Origin: Kingdonia uniflora | Taxonomy: Eukaryota > Streptophyta > Magnoliopsida > Ranunculales > Circaeasteraceae | Direction of reading: 5' to 3' | Assembly: GCA_014058105.1 (NCBI GenBank) | Contig: JACGCM010001655.1 | Span: 2,170,001-2,234,000 of the forward strand | DNA length: 64,000 bases | In this document: positions 12,561-24,485 of the stretch, piece by piece | Position numbering within the stretch: position 1 is the stretch's first letter | How the letters are laid out: the number at the start of each line of letters is the position of its first letter | Translations under genes and position numbers: made by a program | Notes under the pieces: model-generated | Told to the model about the DNA's origin: nothing | The model's input: only the letters and a program-made list of their open reading frames with translations | Database searches by the model: none

Positions 12561-13290
12561 ATCCAGACGACTGGCGAACACCATTCCTCGAGGCAAGGAT
12601 GGTCAAAAGACCGGACCTTCGAAATGCATTGGGGGCGAACAGTTATGTTTCGCTATGGCCTAGGCCTTCGAATTCCAGTCGATTTCTTGGTCCACTCTAA
12701 GTATCATGTCAACCCTCGCCCCAACTGATACTTGGGGGTGGCCTTAAAATTTTCAAGCATCCAATTTCGAGCAAACTCGAGGGGCAAGGATGATCGACAG
12801 ATCGAACCCTCGGGGATGCATTGGGGGCGAACAAATATGCTTCGATCAGGTTCAAAACCGTCGAAGTCCAGTCAATTTCTTGGTTTACTCCGATTATCAT
12901 TTCCACCCTCACCCCAATTGATACTTGGGGACGACCTTGAAATTTTCAAGTTTCCAACATTCGAGCAAACTCGAGGGGCATGAATGGTCAATACACCGGA
13001 CCCTCGAGAATGTATTGGGGGCGAACACATCTTACTTCGCTGTGGCTTAGGCCTTCGAAGTCCAGTGAATTTTTAGGTTTCCTCTAGGTATTACGTCAAC
13101 CTCGGCCCGACAGATACCCGGGGAGACCTTGAAAATTTTTAAACTCCCAACATTCGAGCAGACTCGAGGGCCACGAATGGTCGACCGACCAGACCCTCGA
13201 GAATGTGTTGGGGGCAAACATGTCTTACATCATTGTGGCTTAGGCCTTCGATGTCCAACAGATTCCTCGATTTCAAAATAAGTATTACAA
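12560..13290 (+). repeat. Tandem array of ~192-bp units in element B
   Basis: TTGGGGGCGAACA or close variants start at about 12630, 12822, 13015 and 13207, a period of 192-193 bp. Units contain ACTCGAGGGGCA and GGCCTTCGAAGTCCAGT. The array occupies the place of the integrase coding region and its spacer. It shares no obvious unit with the 160-bp array of element A. Confidence 0.85.
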
Positions 13291-13710
13291 TCACCTCGAA
13301 GCTCTCCCGAGTCTGATCACTTTTCAGTCATTTGGCAGAAACAACACATGCAGATACTATTATACAAAAATATCTACAGTCCTACCAGAGGAAAGAAGAT
13401 TCAAAACATCATACATCAGAAAAGCAGTTTCAACATAACTCAAGTCAAGTCATGCATCAAGAATTTAGTACAAGATTGAGCTAACAAAATCAGCCTCAAA
13501 ATCTCAGCAATCCAGTACAACGCAAGTTCAGCACAACAATATAATACAAATCAAGTTCATATAAAGCAGTCTCAACATTCAATAACAGAGCAGAATCAGT
13601 ACAACACCAGTCAGTTTCTCCAAAACAACTCAAAGCAATAACTTAGTTCAAATATAACAACTCCACAGCCAATAAAAAAAAAGCATGAACGGATATCCAA
13701 TATAAATATC
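13291..13710. other. Non-coding stretch of element B
   Basis: AT- and CA-rich sequence with repeated CAGTACAAC/CAAGTCAAG words. I see no open frame or known motif. It probably holds the 3' end of the antisense transcript. Confidence 0.4.
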
Positions 13711-16110
13711 TCATATCGGCGTGGCCACATCCTCTTCCCCAACAGGCCCTCCAACACCAACACCCTCATCACCTTCAGTCGAAGACTTCAACCCCGCACC
13801 TTCGGCAACCACATCATCAACAGTTCCACCGCTGGTCGCTTCAATCACAGAAGCCTCCATACCACCTCCAATACCTCCATCTGCTCCATCAACAACGTCT
13901 GTCTCACCTTCCTTCGCCTGTAAATCATCTCCAACAACAAGTTCTGGGGTAGTGGGTAAGGGTTCCAAAGTATCGGGGTCATACCACTTATCCTCTATAA
14001 ACTCCAACAACCTAACAACGACTTTACATTCACCATCAAACATAGCCTGATAATGTGCCTTCAGTTCTGCTTTCTCCTTATCCTTTGCAATAAGTTCACC
14101 GTGCACACCTGCTCCTGGTTAGACCGCTGAACCTCGAGCCTCTTATCGAAGGAGTCAGTGATCGCCGCCAGATCTTGCTTCAACACTTTGACCTTGGCTA
14201 ATAACGACGCCTCAGTCCCTCGAGCAAGATCCAGACTTTCAACCACCTATTGCAACTTCCCCTTTACTGATCTCATCGCCCTGTTGTAAGACTGCGCCCA
14301 AGCATTTGTCTGCTAGAATATTCAAGCCGTCAGTACCCCTCAAAGCATGAAAAACTTAAAAGAAATCTCATAATCTCACAGAAGAAATTAATAGACAGAT
14401 ACCTTATACATACTCCTCTTCATCTCCTTCGAAGCCTCGTTTGGCTCATCTTCGCAGAGTTCATCCATTGAAGCATACTTGGCTAGTACCTTCTCTCGTC
14501 GCTCAGCCTCCGTCATCTCTTCATCCTTATCTCCAGCATCATCTTCCCCCAGCGCTCTATGCCTTTTGCGCTGAACAACCTTTGAATGTTGTACCTTCGG
14601 ATCCTCGGGAACGACCTTGCCTTTCCCGTTCTCAGCTTGCATTGGTACCTACCTTGGCCTCAGTCTCGAAGCACCACTAGCCCCTTCGGGTACCGACGTT
14701 GCTTACTTCAAGGCCTTTTTCACCTTTGGCACAAACTGAACTGTCCACGTCAAATCATCCTCTCCCATTTCTTTGGGTACTTTCAAACCACCTTCGCCTC
14801 ACCTCCTCTTTGATGGCTTCGGCGTAACGGGTACGTTCCGAAGCAGGGAGTCTGTCTTCTTCCTTCTCTTCCTTTTGATACTAAGACTTTTAAAAACATA
14901 ATTCACCCACTTCTCACTAGCATCAAGCAAAGCGTCAATATAGTTCCTTGGCTTATCCCAAGAGAGATTCTTCAGACCTGTAGAACAAACAAAATATGAT
15001 CACTGCTTATTCAAGAAATATATCCAAAAGAATTCTTCGACAACAAACGTACTCTGATTATAGACTCTATGATGCAACTTATAAAGTCCTCCCCTTCAAC
15101 ATTCTCGCAGTTACCCCGTACTATAACTAAGTCCTTATTCCACCCTCGACCCGTCGAACACAAATCAAAAAACTAGGGATTCTCCGGGTGACACTGGATG
15201 TGGTAGGTACCTGCGTTTTGTCCCGCCTTCTTCGAGTTGAAGGACACAACATCAAACCACTTAATTAAACCCCTCCCCTCACTATTTAATTTTACATTCT
15301 TGCCCTCAATTACCCTCATCATCTCGTAAAAATTTCCATTCATTTGAACTGGGGTAACCTCCCAAAAATTCAACACCTCTTTCACCAGCCTTCGAAGAGG
15401 AAGTTCCATTCCCAATCGAATCTAGCCCCTATAAGCAATGATCCCTTCTTCAGGGCTCGATTTGAAAGTTAACCCCGCTCCCGCCACACTCAACAACACC
15501 CCCACCTTCAACAGCTCTAGCTTGGTAGCAAATCGATCCACTCTTATCTGATCCCTAGTCGAGACAGAACCCTCAGCTTTATCAGACTCAGTCGAATCCC
15601 CACTTTGATCACTCTGCCCCCCTTCTCCCTTTTCACCACCAGAAGGCCCAGCATTACCCTTACCTCTTTCCCTCCCTTATATCTCCTCCTCATCACTATC
15701 TTCAAAAACTACCATTTTACGATGTCTAGTCATCAGAACCCCACCAACTGGTAACTCCATGGCCAAAGGGACTTCGGTTACAACATCTAACACATCTAAG
15801 TCCTTGCCCTCATTCATTGAAGCACGACAAGAAATACTAGCTTTGAATGCTTCGATTTCCTCATCTATCAGTATCTACCTCGAAGCTCGACGGGTACGCA
15901 TCTTATCCTACAGAAGAATAGGCACGCAATCAGATCGATACATTCAATAATTATGCGCCAATAACCCATATCCCATCTACCCCCTCCAACAAATACAAAT
16001 ACATTCGAAACCTCAATCCTAAACCCAGTGCCTCCTTCAAAACTCTCAAAATCCTCCAATAGGTAGGAACCAAGACTCATGAATTCCCCTGTCCTCGAAG
16101 ATAACCACAA
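13711..16110 (-). pseudogene. Antisense gene of element B: N-terminal domain plus coiled coil
   Basis: Minus-strand open stretches in order: 16110-15868, 15415-15173, 14642-14388, 14246-14061 and 14106-13711. The 15415-15173 piece (GMELPLRRLVKEVL … TPVQMNGNFYEMM) is homologous to 21765-21502 in element A. It resembles the N-terminal domain of the plant 'putative gypsy type transposon' family (PF04195, by memory, not searched). A plausible splice donor follows MYK at about 14400. The C-terminus is acidic, Gly-rich and ends ATPI. Stops and unassigned introns keep this at pseudogene level. Confidence 0.6.
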
Positions 16111-17245
16111 AACACCAAACCTAGAAGATTTTACTTACCAATACTGTAGGAAAAGAAAAACAAAAATAGACAGAAATCAAGTGGCATGCCCATTTTAGAA
16201 GAAGTATACTCGAAACAGCAAGATCAATGCAACAACTTCAACAACTTCTCTTAAGCACAAGCACTAATGGCGTATGTTCTCTTCTTCTCACTCTCTCTGG
16301 TTTTTTTCAATAAACAATACAGTGGTCACTTCTCTCAGATTTATATACCTTCTCGAAAAACCAAAACCGCCTCGAATTTCAAACCACTATCATTACTACG
16401 CCCCCAATACCCCATCTTTTCGGCTGTAATGTATTTTAACTGATTTACCCCTCATATCCCTCATGTGCGAACTGCACACTCACTTCGAATTACCTGTAAA
16501 ATTAAAGCCTCTCAAAACTTTTCACCATCACTCGAAGCCAACCAGTCAAATCCCAACATCAAATCACAACTTTTCCGGGAAACGAGGACAAAAATCATGA
16601 TTACCTATGCGACACACTGCCCTAGACGTACGTACCGTCTTGACAGACCAGCTGTCCGGACTGTCAGTATGACCAGTCAAATTCAACAAAACCTTTGACA
16701 CACTTCTTAAATTTGAGTAATCTACTATACTGCGTCTTAAAAATTCATCAGCAGAATATCTCAAATTCGATTCCCAAATATATTGAACCTTCGATCTACA
16801 GCACATTCGTCAATTCATAACCTTATGCCTTTATTAATTCAACAGATCATCTGCCTACTTCGACAGGTTATAATTTTTATTTTATTTTTTACTTCGACCA
16901 ATTAGACTTCTACCTCGACAATAACATTATCCACTTCGATAGATTACAGTTTTTTCAAAATTCCACTTATACACCATAATTTTCCTTCGACAGACCAAAC
17001 TTCTACTTCAGCATATTACAACCATTTTACTTCGACAGTTGAAGCCTGTTACTTTGAAAGATCAAAATCATACTTTAAACATTTACAATTCTATTGGAAA
17101 CAGTACTAAAAAATAATTCGACAGATTACACTACCAACACCCAATTTCATTAACTTTAGAAACAACACAGTACAATCTCAACAGTTCATACAAGTACCCT
17201 ACATACCACAATATTCAAAATAGTTACCAAAACAAACAGAGGACC
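16111..17245. other. Inter-ORF region of element B with degenerate TTCGACAG repeats
   Basis: No coding signal on either strand. Between about 16855 and 17110 the words ACTTCGACAG/ACTTCGACCA recur every 25-60 bp, each followed by a T/A-rich stretch, as an irregular short repeat. The remainder is AT-rich. Confidence 0.45.
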
Positions 17246-17590
17246 CTAATTATCAGTGGGATGCTCCTCCTCGACCACGGCCGCAGCACCAGCGGCTTCC
17301 TGGTCCCCCATTTCTTCTGCAAACGACTTAAACAGGGACAATCGGTGGCTGGGTAATGGTCCCATCATCTACAATATTCCCCAGCAGTACGCGAAGGGCA
17401 TGCTAGCAATAGGTACCCTAGGTTTTACCTCAAAAAGATCTGGCATCTCCGCATCAATATCATGTTCGATACCAAACCTCCGTTGTAACCCCAACGTTGC
17501 CTCCCGTACCTGCCTGACCCTTACTGCCGCATGACTCTCTTAGACGGATACTGGAACTTCAATTTTGTTTTGAGCAGAAGAAGAAGCCAT
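17246..17590 (-). pseudogene. Small antisense ORF 2 of element B
   Basis: Reading minus from the ATG at 17590 gives about 114 codons with two internal TAA/TAG stops. The segment DIDAEMPDLFEV … PFAYCWGIL parallels DLDWDMPDLVKV … PYAYLWEQL of antisense ORF 1 in the same element, so the two ORFs look paralogous. A related ORF sits at the same relative place in element A (23529). No function can be assigned. Confidence 0.55.
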
Positions 17591-18218
17591 TCCGATCCAA
17601 GCAAGAAAGCAAAGAGATGAAGAAAGGTGAAGAAAGATGAGAAATCCTCTTCACGGCAGCCCCTTTTATACATGAAAGAAGATTTAAACTTTCCCCCTTC
17701 CCAAGCTGAATTAATTGTTGTCTTCAATTTCCCTCTTTAAAAACTCAATAGTCTAACCTTTACAACTTCCCAGACGCAACAGTTTCATCTACATGCACAT
17801 GGAAACATCATTTATGAGGGCTTTCAGTCGAACAAATCTCCAGCATCGAGCCATCGGCCATTTTCATACTTCGATTCCAATCTCTTTCACCAAGCCCCAA
17901 CTAACACAGAGTTAATTACCTTCGACCACATCACTACACTTCGAGATCACTTTTTCCAGCATTACTCAGTACTACACGTTAACATTCGATGAGATAATTT
18001 TACTATCGCGCCTACAAGTACATTCGTTACCAATGCCTACCAGTTACAAAGACTCACATATGCATCAAATTATTATTCTCATTCCAGTCTCCAACTTACA
18101 ACAACCAAACCAACAAATTTACATAACCAAATACATTCAAACCACAACAAAAATAGAAACCTCCAAATATAACCCTACAAAAAAAACCTGCACTATCACC
18201 ATCACCTTCACCACTGCC
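17591..18218. other. Spacer between antisense ORFs of element B
   Basis: AT-rich, no open frame of note on the sense strand. Short poly-T/C tracts at 17640-17720 could belong to the 5' region of antisense ORF 2. Confidence 0.35.
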
Positions 18219-18557
18219 TCAAACAGCAGCCCTACTTCCAGAAGGTCCAGTTCCACCAACCGAGCTTTGTTCCTCCATATCCTCTTCTGCACAAATGAGG
18301 CACTCGGCTAAAAACGACAGAAAGAGGTACCGTTTCTCTGAAGTCGTAAAGTTGTACTTCAGTTGCTCCCAAAGATAGGCATAAGGCTCCCCGTTGATGA
18401 GCTCTCCAGCTTCTACCTTCACCAAATCGGGCATGTCCCAGTCCAGATCATGATGCCCGAAGAACTTCATATGCAATTTAGTAGTCTTCCCCCCTACGCG
18501 ACGATTTCGGGTGAACCCCATCCTTTTCTGATAGCGCGTATTGGGTGTGGTGTCCAT
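18219..18557 (-). CDS. Small antisense ORF 1 of element B, intact, function unknown
   Basis: An uninterrupted 112-codon frame runs from ATG 18557 (an upstream in-frame ATG at 18605 would give 128). It lies antisense to gag-pol, about 250 bp inside the 3' LTR. Visible features are a basic N-terminus (TRNRRVGGKTTK), a central FFGHHDLDWDMPDL block, an aromatic PYAYLWEQL block, and an acidic C-terminus (AEEDMEEQ). A frameshifted homologue occupies the same position in element A. It is the only long ORF of element B without a stop. I do not recognise the family. Confidence 0.6.
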   Translation of the reverse strand: MDTTPNTRYQKRMGFTRNRRVGGKTTKLHMKFFGHHDLDWDMPDLVKVEAGELINGEPYAYLWEQLKYNFTTSEKRYLFLSFLAECLICAEEDMEEQSSVGGTGPSGSRAAV

Positions 18558-18789
18558 AGAATTTTCCAAAAATTTGCAGAAGATAATGAAATAGAAGAAG
18601 AACATAAAATATCCCTACCCCCATAACCCATACTTATAGCCTTATTTCATTTACTACCCTATAACTTCCAACATCTCTTTATTACCCTCTTTTATTACCT
18701 ACCCGAAAACCAACAGTCAAACCGCTCAACTTCTAAGGCCAAACAATTTTCTCAGCAAACACTTCCATACCTATTTTCGAGACCTTTGT

Positions 18790-18803
18790 TGAGAGGGGGC
18801 GAA
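18790..18803 (+). other. Polypurine tract of element B
   Basis: GAGAGGGGGCGAA lies immediately before the 3' LTR start TGTAGTAG, the expected plus-strand primer position. Confidence 0.8.
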
Positions 18804-19516
18804 TGTAGTAGCCTACTCGCAGCCTTCTACCCCAGATAGATACTCAAAGGCTACTTTGAAGCCTACTAGAACATATCGAAGCCCAGTCAATCCCCAAACA
18901 AGCCTCCCAAAGATCATCTGAAGATGAAGCCTCGAGAACGGACTCTGCATCGCAGCATAAACACTTCGACCATATCTGCACATGGTCAAAGTATGACGGG
19001 ACAGACAACTAGCTCACTAGACGGTGCAGTAGTTAGTCCTTGCAACTACAGTGACAGGCCCAACTACTGCCACAGTGTCAAAATACAGAGACGGACCCAA
19101 CAACTGTTACAGTGACAGTACCGACATTTTCGGTGCCCATACCCCCGCCGGAATATCCGGATGGTACCCTTATAATTTGACCTAACCTTGGTGACTCAGC
19201 CCTTCCTATGTTCTATAAATAGGAGAATTGGAGAACCAAGGAAGCGTTGTAAAATTCCTCCCCAGCCCCTTTGTAGTTTACCTTCGATCGCCTTGTAAAA
19301 ACCCAGTACTCGAACCTTCGATCACTCGACAAAAATATAAACATTCTTAAAAATCCTCATCAGAGGTCGTGGAGAGTCACATTTCAGGCCTCTATGCAAG
19401 TATATTGTCTATTGATTACTCTTATTCTAGATAACATACTTGTATCCCTTTGCTTGAAGATTTAACCCCGTGGTGTAAGAGCTAACTTCCCCTCTATAAG
19501 AAGTTAGGCCCCTACA
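18804..19516 (+). repeat. 3' LTR of element B
   Basis: 713 bp, beginning TGTAGTAGCC and ending CCCCTACA. Its last 484 bp match the 5' LTR with mostly transition differences, roughly nine tenths identical by eye. A TATA-like CTATAAATAGGAG sits near 19213. Confidence 0.9.
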
Positions 19517-22155
19517 TTAACTCCTCGAGCTCTTTTTGCCATTTCTTAATTTTGGCATCCTTCTCCTCAATCTGCCGAGTCAGGTCGACAACAGTCTGTG
19601 TTGCCTCAGCAAACTTGTGGTGCACCTTCACATGTTGATCTTCTCTATCTTTATTTGCCTCTCTTATCTTATCGAACTTCTCTGCAAATTCTTGGTTACA
19701 TTGACGAGCTTTATCTTCGCGTAAGCAAGCTGACTCCAATTCAACCTGCACATTGCAGTTATACTATAGCAAATTCGATTCAAAACGCTCAATTACTACA
19801 TATGACTCACTTCTAACAATATATCTATTTTTTGACATATACTGTATAAAGCTACTTCTGGACTTAAGGTCGAAGTAAAACTCGGATGAATGCTCCATAC
19901 AAATACTTCCAAGTCTAAGGTACACATTCTCTATATGTTTGTTTGCTAAAAACTAACATCTTTTTTACGCACCATTCCAGGGCCATTTGCACCTAAACAG
20001 GTCACGAATATTTGGTCTGTATCTACACTCTATCTATTAATTTGTCCTTCTATATTAAATCAAATATTTCTTGCTATATTCTAACCTGCAGCTCCACTTG
20101 CAACGATAATAGGGACGCTGAGGTTTCTCTCTCCTGAGCAAGCTCAATCTCTAAATCTTTTATTCTGAGGCATATGTCCTTAAGTCCCTACACCAATATT
20201 TACAAAAACAACTTAGCCTAAAAAATTATATCCAAAATGTATCCAAGTAGTTTACAGCATTCTGTAACATCCATACAATAACAGTGCCATCACACTATCC
20301 TACCTTCTCAATTTCTACCTCTAGGCGTTCGTCGTCATCCTCTTGGTTGTCTCTCACCGTCCGAGGAGACATACCATCCAACCCATCAACAACACCAACA
20401 ACATCATCTTCAACCTCCTCCCCCTTCACATAGGTGTCAGCCCTAATGACCTCCACCTCGTCTTCAGAGTATCCCTTAGATACAAGATGCCGCCCGAGCC
20501 TGTCACGCTCAGCTTCTGCCTCATCCAATTGTACCCTCGCCTCAGCCCACAGCTTGGCTATCTCTACTACTTGGAAAGCCTTCAGGGCCTCCAGCTGCTT
20601 CCCCTCATTGCTTAAATTTGACTTTAATCGAGCAACATTCTTTTTAAGCTCAACCTGCTTCCTCTTCCGCTCAGCTCTTTTCCTCTTCGACTCCAAAGCA
20701 TATCCCCTTCATCAGCCGAGCAGCCTGTAAAAATCAAGCAAAATCGACTTTATTGATTAGCTCAAATCATAATACAAAATCAAACTTATTCGAGCGTATA
20801 AACCTATCATTTTCCGTATCCCCTCCTCCCCATGGAGAGCTTCCAACCAGGCCTTTTCCTTCACCTCTTTCTATTCGTACTCCATATCAGGTCAATCTTC
20901 TACAATCCTCCCTCTAGAATCTTCAGAAGGCTCAACCCTTCTCTTTTTCGCCTTTTCTACCTCCTCACCACTTTTTGTGGCCCCAGAAGTCGTAGGTCGC
21001 TTTAACATTTACCTCTTGAGGACTGTTCGAGCTAATTTGCTCAGCGTCATGGACTCAGGTAGACCTGTAGAATCTACTCTAGGGGCCTTAGGAAAGTTTA
21101 CTCGTATTTCCCTATTAGTTCCCTTCTTCTTGCTGCTTTTAGCATTCATCATTAGCCTCATCGATTAGGATTTCAAAACCTTTTCAACTCGGCTGTTAAC
21201 ATGCTTCTTCCTGCTGATGCCAAGATCTTCCAATACAACCTCAAGCTCAGCCTCTTCTTGAGCAACTTTATCCAACAATAACTCTTTCCTCGTCACCTGC
21301 AACCTAGGACCTGTCATACACAAGACATTAATATTAGCAAATATCATACAAATTCAACTATCAATCTCATACATTATACATTATTGTACTTACGCTGTTT
21401 TACAGATTTAAACAGAATTTTCATGGGTTATTCATCATCTCTCTGAAGGCAGTCACCCTTCACCCATATGACATTGTCATTCCAAGGTCGACCCGCTGAG
21501 TTCAGATCGAAGAAGAGAGGTCGAGTTGCTTTTGCACAAAATATGCCCCTCTACTTGTACCAAAAAATTTCACACCGTAAAACTGCAACACATCCTCAAA
21601 GAATATCCTCCTCTTTCTACCCTCTACTTCCCACCGTATATTCGAAGCCTCACAAATACTTATCACCTCACCCATGTTCCCATTCATCTGAACGGGACAT
21701 GCACCGATAAGGTTCATAATCTCTTTAGCCAGATTACTCAGGGGAAGACTCAACCCATACTCCAACTAAAACAGTTAACATAAAAATCCCTTAGAAAGTT
21801 CATTTTGAACATTCCCATTGTAATAATCCACAGAGATCGATTCCTCTATACCTCAATCCCTTTTTTCTTTCGCCAAATAGGCCAATAGATAAAAATATTC
21901 TTCTTCCGTTGCTATAGTGCAACCCCTAAATTGCCTACCGGTATATCTGATATAATTTCCCCACCTACCTCCTATAGAAGCCTTAGCTTTACAAAATTCT
22001 TTGAAGGCATCCGAGCAAGAAGAATAGGCCACCAATCTTCTAGGGAAATTTGGAAATTGATCGACACCTACTTCTTCCTCACTTCCAGACGCTCCAATCT
22101 CAGACTCAGTCGGTCGACCAAAGGTCGATGCCTTACTTACAGGGGAATTCCTCAT
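19517..22155 (-). pseudogene. Antisense gene of element A: PF04195-like domain, then coiled coil
   Basis: Reading minus: N-terminal domain 22155-21420 (SDAFKEFCKAKASIGG; GLSLPLSNLAKEI; CPVQMNGNMGE), a Lys/Arg-rich linker (21347-20900), then coiled coil (20696-20304; QLDEAEAERDRLGR). GT–AG boundaries are visible: donor after 20304, exon 20187-20086, next exon from 19745 (VELESACLRE) to 19517. There element B interrupts it, and the coil resumes at 8258. A multi-exon antisense gene is therefore likely. Several stops in the linker disable it. The family resemblance (putative gypsy type transposon, PF04195) is from memory. Confidence 0.65.
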
Positions 22156-22235
22156 ATTAACTATAGGAAAGGATTTTTATCATAGACAATACTCTTCACA
22201 GTCGACCTACACAAAGGTCCAGGTATCAATGATTA

Positions 22236-22237
22236 TT

Positions 22238-22275
<38 letters not shown>

Positions 22276-22286
22276 CATATTTATAT
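22236..22286. repeat. (TA)n microsatellite
   Basis: About 50 bp of nearly pure TA/TATATAA repeat, upstream of the antisense gene start in element A. Confidence 0.9.
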
Positions 22287-23235
22287 ATATAACCACATTC
22301 AAGTATCTTTCATATCTTGTATAAACAAGCAAATTTTCTTAGATTACTATAAATAGTAATTTATCACTTTTTCCTAGCAACAAAAATCTTCAAAAAAAAT
22401 TTATCTTCAAAATCACATACACATATCACATATATCTACTAACCTTCTATATCAGAATGGGAATCCGAGGCAGCGCTGTATCCTTCCTTCACCATGCTGC
22501 TGTATAACCACCTTCGCGAATTTGATTCAGTAACTCTCTCACGATTTGACTGATGATCCATTTTGCTTAAATCTTCATACGTGTTTGTACTCTTTTTTCA
22601 TCTCTTCTTCCTTCCTATCTTACTGCTCATCAATTTTTTAGAAGTTGAAAAACATTTGATTAACGAAGATAAAGCAGTATTTATATTTTCTCTCTAACTG
22701 CTGGTAGTTATTGAGCCTCGCACGAACCGTCCTCAGTTTTGGAACCAAGGTGTCCCTTCCACTCTCTAGGTCAGACGTTTTGCACCTTTTCGGCAAAAAT
22801 GTCTTCCCATCATTTGCCATTTCCTTTATATTTTAATCTATTTTTATCTCTCTTTTCCAAATCTCCTTCTGACCCCACCACGCTCATTTTTGCTCACTCT
22901 TACACGTAATCAAGTTTTCACAACTCTTCCACAAAAGAAAATTTAGAAAACTCCCTATTTTTTCTGTACGTACTCCTTCTACTCTTATAACAGCACTGAC
23001 GTCATTTCCAAAGCTCTCATAACAAAAATTTAAATATTTTTAAATTTATCTTTTACACAACGATCACAAACAACATTTACCAAAATATAGGATTTATCTC
23101 AATAACATTTTCTTTCAAAATTATTCAAACTAAAAACAATTATACACTGCCACGCCTATTTTTACATTAATTCACCTCAAATATAAGTACATCTAAAGTA
23201 GCCTTGATGACCAGGAATACCACACCCAACCGCTG
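22287..23235. other. Spacer between antisense genes of element A
   Basis: AT-rich with no conserved open frame. A 60-codon minus-strand frame at 22820-22638 has no resemblance I recognise and no counterpart in element B. Confidence 0.35.
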
Positions 23236-23529
23236 AACCTAAAGTGATCCACTCATCCTCAAACTCGATCTTCACCTCAGCAATCAACCCCACCAACTCC
23301 TCTCGATCTGCAGGTTCGCTCACCAATTCATAAAAAATCCTTCAAAGAAAAAATGGCCATACTCAAGTTCCCTACTCCTTGAATCTAGTCCTTCGAGCTG
23401 ACATTCTCTTACTGGCAGCTCAGCATCATAACCCAATAATCCAAAAATTCTCTCCCTCACTTCAGCAATCTTAATTGTCAATCGCCCTTCAGCGGCACTG
23501 CGACTTCTCTGGAATCGAGTTCGCACCAT
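23236..23529 (-). pseudogene. Small antisense ORF 2 of element A
   Basis: The ATG at 23529 opens MVRTRFQRSR, then AEVRERIFGLLGYDAELP and ELEYGHFFFEGFF. It stops at 23320, with further stops downstream. The block order (basic start, VRxR, FG, D-x-E-x-P, aromatic block) matches ORF 2 of element B. The start MVRTR resembles MVKTR in the frameshifted ORF 1 of element A, again pointing to a duplicated pair. Confidence 0.5.
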
Positions 23530-24485
23530 TCCAATATCTTCTCCAATATTCAGAGATTGTTCAACCCTTATTTATACATGTTTAACATCCAATTCCCCTC
23601 AAAAAGTGTTAATATCTTTGTATCTCCTAACCGAAACCCCAGAATCTTGGGAAAATTACTTCAACTTATCTCTTCACCTCGAACTAAATTCTTCTACATC
23701 TTTTTAGGTCGAGCCTACCCATTCTAGATTTAATTTTTTTAATCGACCTCTCTTACCTCGAATCTTCATTCTAAAAATTCCTACAATTTCTCTCCCACAT
23801 ATCCAACTCACAAAAGAATAATATTCACTTCGTAACACATATTTTCACAGTTGGGATTTAGTACAGTTTGAATATTAACAAATGTTTGTATATTCTACAC
23901 TCATACATTACATACATTCTTCAGATAATATAGCCTGATTTCTAGAGTTATTCTATATCAGCACGAAATTTGTTTACAAATTTTATTCATCTCGAAACAT
24001 ATTACAAGTATTTTTATAGATAACAAGTCTTTCAAGTACTCAACCTCAGGTACTTTACAGTAACCAGTCTGTCTAGTACTCAACTTTAGATACTTTACAA
24101 ATAATAAGTTTTTTGGTATTTTTACAACTAACAGGTCCCTCAGGCACTCCGACACATCAAATCCTTCAGTTCGATCTGCTTCAGTGATTTTTCACCGTGA
24201 TACAAAGCAGAAATTGAAAATAACAAGTATGCTTACTCCTATGAGTTTGGTAGAAGTCTAGACAAACTTCAAATGGAAATTATGGAAGCATCAAACTCAG
24301 TACTTAAACCAACCATTCAAATAGAAGGTCTTCTTAGCACTAAAAAGTGATGGAAATGCAGAAGCAGACATCCATTTTTCATCTTCCTCCTCCACTAGTA
24401 TCACCTTCTCCTCTAAAACCACCACCTCCGCAGGTTGGTAGAGATGAAGAGGGACCAACATTAGAATCCATTGTAACATAAGAAA
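23530..24485. other. Spacer between small antisense ORFs of element A
   Basis: AT-rich. Between about 24000 and 24150 a loose repeat of AGTACTCAAC…TACTTTACA occurs two to three times. No gene seen. Confidence 0.35.

Larger units (their letters stand above)
8260..19516 (+). mobile_element. Ty3/gypsy retrotransposon B (Tat-type), nested in A, internally deleted
   Basis: A partial 5' LTR (8260-8743) and a complete 3' LTR (18804-19516) bound PBS, gag, protease, a deleted RT, RNase H, a second RNase H, a tandem array, antisense genes and a polypurine tract. The element lies within A's antisense gene, whose frame continues from 19517 to about 8258. The RT catalytic core and the whole integrase are missing, so it was non-autonomous at least at the end of its life. 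The flank at 19517-19521 (TTAAC) has no match on the left because the left end is deleted. Confidence 0.88.

Noticed and set aside
22236..22286. (TA)n as a replication or recombination site
   Set aside because: A plain TA microsatellite inside a retrotransposon. Nothing else supports a function.
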